Assembly (NCBI RefSeq): GCF_016342405.1
Contig: NZ_JAEINN010000004.1
Span: forward strand, 62,001-126,000
Reading direction: 5' to 3'
DNA: 64,000 bases
Origin: Maridesulfovibrio ferrireducens
Lineage (GTDB): Bacteria; Desulfobacterota; Desulfovibrionia; Desulfovibrionales; Desulfovibrionaceae
Position numbers and translations under genes: made by a program
Notes under the pieces: model-generated
What the model was told of the DNA's origin: nothing
Seen by the model: the letters and a program-made list of their open reading frames with translations, nothing else
The model's database searches: none
Shown here: positions 62,779 through 64,000 of the stretch, piece after piece
How positions within the stretch are numbered: position 1 is the stretch's first letter
Layout of the letters: the number at the start of each line of letters is the position of its first letter

Positions 62779-62810
62779 CACGAGACCCTTTTTTCAAAAA
62801 GGTTCTCGTG
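62779..62810 (+). repeat. Hairpin of a probable repeated extragenic element, upstream of the DDAH-like gene
   Basis: CACGAGA-C-CCTTTTT pairs with AAAAAGG-T-TCTCGTG with one mismatch. It is followed by CCGCCGGAGGCC, a word I associate with repeated palindromes in Desulfovibrio genomes. The GGAGG in that word lies about eleven bases before the next ATG. Confidence 0.55.
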
Positions 62811-62831
62811 CCGCCGGAGGCCTAAAAAAAA

Positions 62832-63617
62832 ATGAAAAATATATTTAGTAAAGCGATAGTCAGAACTCCGGCTCATAATTTGGGACATGGTTTGACCGAG
62901 GCAGGACTCGGTTGTCCTGATATGGAACTTACTCATGTTCAGCACCGGAATTATATAAAATATTTCGAGAGCAAAGGAATTGCGGTGACGGTTCTTGATG
63001 CGGTGGAGGATTTTCCTGATTCGGTTTTTGTCGAAGATACGGCTGTAATGATACCTATAGATGGCGGAGTTGCGGCCTTTTTGACTTGTCCGGGGGCGAA
63101 GTCCCGTCGCGGAGAAGTGGAAAGGATTAAGCCTGTTCTCGCGTCGACAGCTGATGAAATTTTTCAGATGGAAGGGGACGGACTCATGGAGGGCGGTGAT
63201 ATCCTGCTCATGGGGAATATTTTTTTTGTGGGTATAGATTCGCGTACTAATTATGCCGGATTTGAGCAGTTTGAAAAAGTTGCTCGTAAATTCGGTTATA
63301 AATGTGTTCCTGTTCCGTTTGATAACGGAATGCCGCATCTTAAGACTGAATTGTCCACTCTGGATGATGAAACTCTTATTATGAGCAACCGTTTTTCCAT
63401 GCGGGATGAGTTCTCAGGGTATAGAAGGATGGTTGTTCCCACTGGAGAGGAATATGCCGCCAATTGCTTATATATGGGTAATTGCTTGCTGGCCCCGGCA
63501 GGTTTCCCTGCCTCAGCTGAAATGCTTGATAAAAACGGGTTCAGTCCCGACTATATTGATATGTCGGAATTCAGAAAGATGGACGGTGGACTGACCTGCC
63601 TCTCGTTGCGTTGGTAG
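62832..63617 (+). CDS. Dimethylarginine dimethylaminohydrolase (DDAH)-family enzyme
   Basis: A 261-residue guanidino-group modifying enzyme. Substrate-binding residues lie in FPDSVFVEDTAVM (about 61-73), the GDGLMEGGDILL loop follows, His169 is in GMPHLKT and the catalytic Cys256 is in GGLTCLSLRW at the C-terminus. DDAH turns methylated arginine into citrulline and methylamines; some relatives act on other guanidines or amidines. The ribosome site is the GGAGG of the repeat element just upstream. It converges with the last gene of the window. Confidence 0.9.
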   Translation: MKNIFSKAIVRTPAHNLGHGLTEAGLGCPDMELTHVQHRNYIKYFESKGIAVTVLDAVEDFPDSVFVEDTAVMIPIDGGVAAFLTCPGAKSRRGEVERIKPVLASTADEIFQMEGDGLMEGGDILLMGNIFFVGIDSRTNYAGFEQFEKVARKFGYKCVPVPFDNGMPHLKTELSTLDDETLIMSNRFSMRDEFSGYRRMVVPTGEEYAANCLYMGNCLLAPAGFPASAEMLDKNGFSPDYIDMSEFRKMDGGLTCLSLRW

Positions 63618-63626
63618 CCTGAAAGG

Positions 63627-64000
63627 TTAGAGCACTATTTTTACAAGAGCGTCCTGTAAAATTTCTTCATAACTTTGATCTGAACGGACAATGTGATGCG
63701 CTGCGTTCATAAAGCTCGGCTCAAATCTGTTGAGCATGAGAGAGATTTGTTCGCGTGCATCTTCTGATCTGTCTGAAGCGTTTAGCAAGGTTAGGAAATC
63801 AGACATGATGTAGAGTACTTTTCCGTTATCTTTCAGGAGATTACGATTTTTTTCTGAAAGAGCGGCTCCGCGGGGAAGACTTACAATCTGGTTGTCTTTA
63901 GCAGCCGCTTCTATGATGGCAGGATTCCCGTCATTTCTTTTAATGATAACAACTTCTCTGCCCAGTTTTTTAGCAATATCCGCCGCTATGGATTTTCTCA
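63627..64000 (-). CDS. Shikimate kinase-like P-loop protein (5' partial)
   Basis: The last 123 residues of a minus-strand gene whose start lies beyond the window. The segments KSIAADIAKKLGREVV (end of the P-loop and helix 1), IVSLPRGAALSEKNRNLLKDNGKVLYIMSD and the C-terminal FEPSFMNAAHHIVRSDQSYEEIL follow the shikimate kinase course (GGGAVL...NGxVVYL...Y...A). Where shikimate kinase has the GGG motif this one has PRGAAL, so it may be a divergent member. Frame checked by hand; the stop TAA is at 63627-63629. Confidence 0.6.
   Translation of the reverse strand, partial: RKSIAADIAKKLGREVVIIKRNDGNPAIIEAAAKDNQIVSLPRGAALSEKNRNLLKDNGKVLYIMSDFLTLLNASDRSEDAREQISLMLNRFEPSFMNAAHHIVRSDQSYEEILQDALVKIVL

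Overview
The window looks like a piece of chromosome from a marine, moderately A+T-rich member of the Desulfovibrionaceae (Desulfovibrio/Maridesulfovibrio type). This is an inference from gene content: an archaeal-type glutamate synthase split over three genes, a complete six-subunit Ech energy-converting [NiFe] hydrogenase (echABCDEF), a TRAP transporter, a DUF1611/racemase pair and a 36-residue basic protein of a kind I recall from Desulfovibrio. There is no rRNA, CRISPR array, insertion sequence, integrase or replication origin.

Layout. 1-7.4 kb: 3' part of an RND efflux pump, PAP2 phosphatase, META lipoprotein, a stand-alone domain normally fused to long RluA-type pseudouridine synthases, greA, an HD-GYP protein with a methyltransferase. 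7.4-15 kb: a long leader and the glutamate synthase operon, a short RluA-type synthase, a BOF-fold protein. 15-22.3 kb: a hybrid histidine kinase with a BMP-type binding protein, a DMT exporter with an AraC regulator, a phospholipase D-like lipoprotein. 22.4-28 kb: a probable D-amino-acid module (GntR regulator, CynX-type MFS, PLP racemase, DUF1611/DgcN-like protein) and a glycosyltransferase-like gene, punctuated by copies of one terminator hairpin. 28-37 kb: between two near-identical tRNA-Val/tRNA-Asp pairs lie a SpoIIAA-like protein, a double-Cache sensor, a rhodanese plus a frameshifted TauE/SafE permease, and a three-gene cassette that reads as a Gabija-like (class 2 OLD nuclease plus UvrD helicase) defence system with an added HEPN/zinc-ribbon protein. 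37-45 kb: a DeoC/FbaB-like aldolase lacking its usual catalytic residues, an RsmB-type rRNA methyltransferase, a TolB-N-like/FG-GAP protein, a DctPQM TRAP transporter and an S4-containing pseudouridine synthase. 45-50.3 kb: the Ech operon. 50.6-54 kb: NlpC/P60 lipoprotein, small proteins, FmdB zinc ribbon, purB. 54-58.8 kb: a four-gene operon resembling the peptidoglycan-trimming cell-shape enzymes Csd6/Pgp2 and Csd4/Pgp1. 59-64 kb: hydantoinase A/B, a dimethylarginine dimethylaminohydrolase-like enzyme and the end of a shikimate-kinase-like gene.

The two most interesting systems are the defence cassette at 32.9-36.7 kb, whose third gene carries a canonical HEPN RNase motif, and the 54.2-58.8 kb operon, which joins homologues of two enzymes known to give Helicobacter and Campylobacter their curved shape with a coiled-coil membrane protein that could be their organiser. 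Strong bidirectional terminators separate most of the transcription units, so operon boundaries can be read with some confidence.
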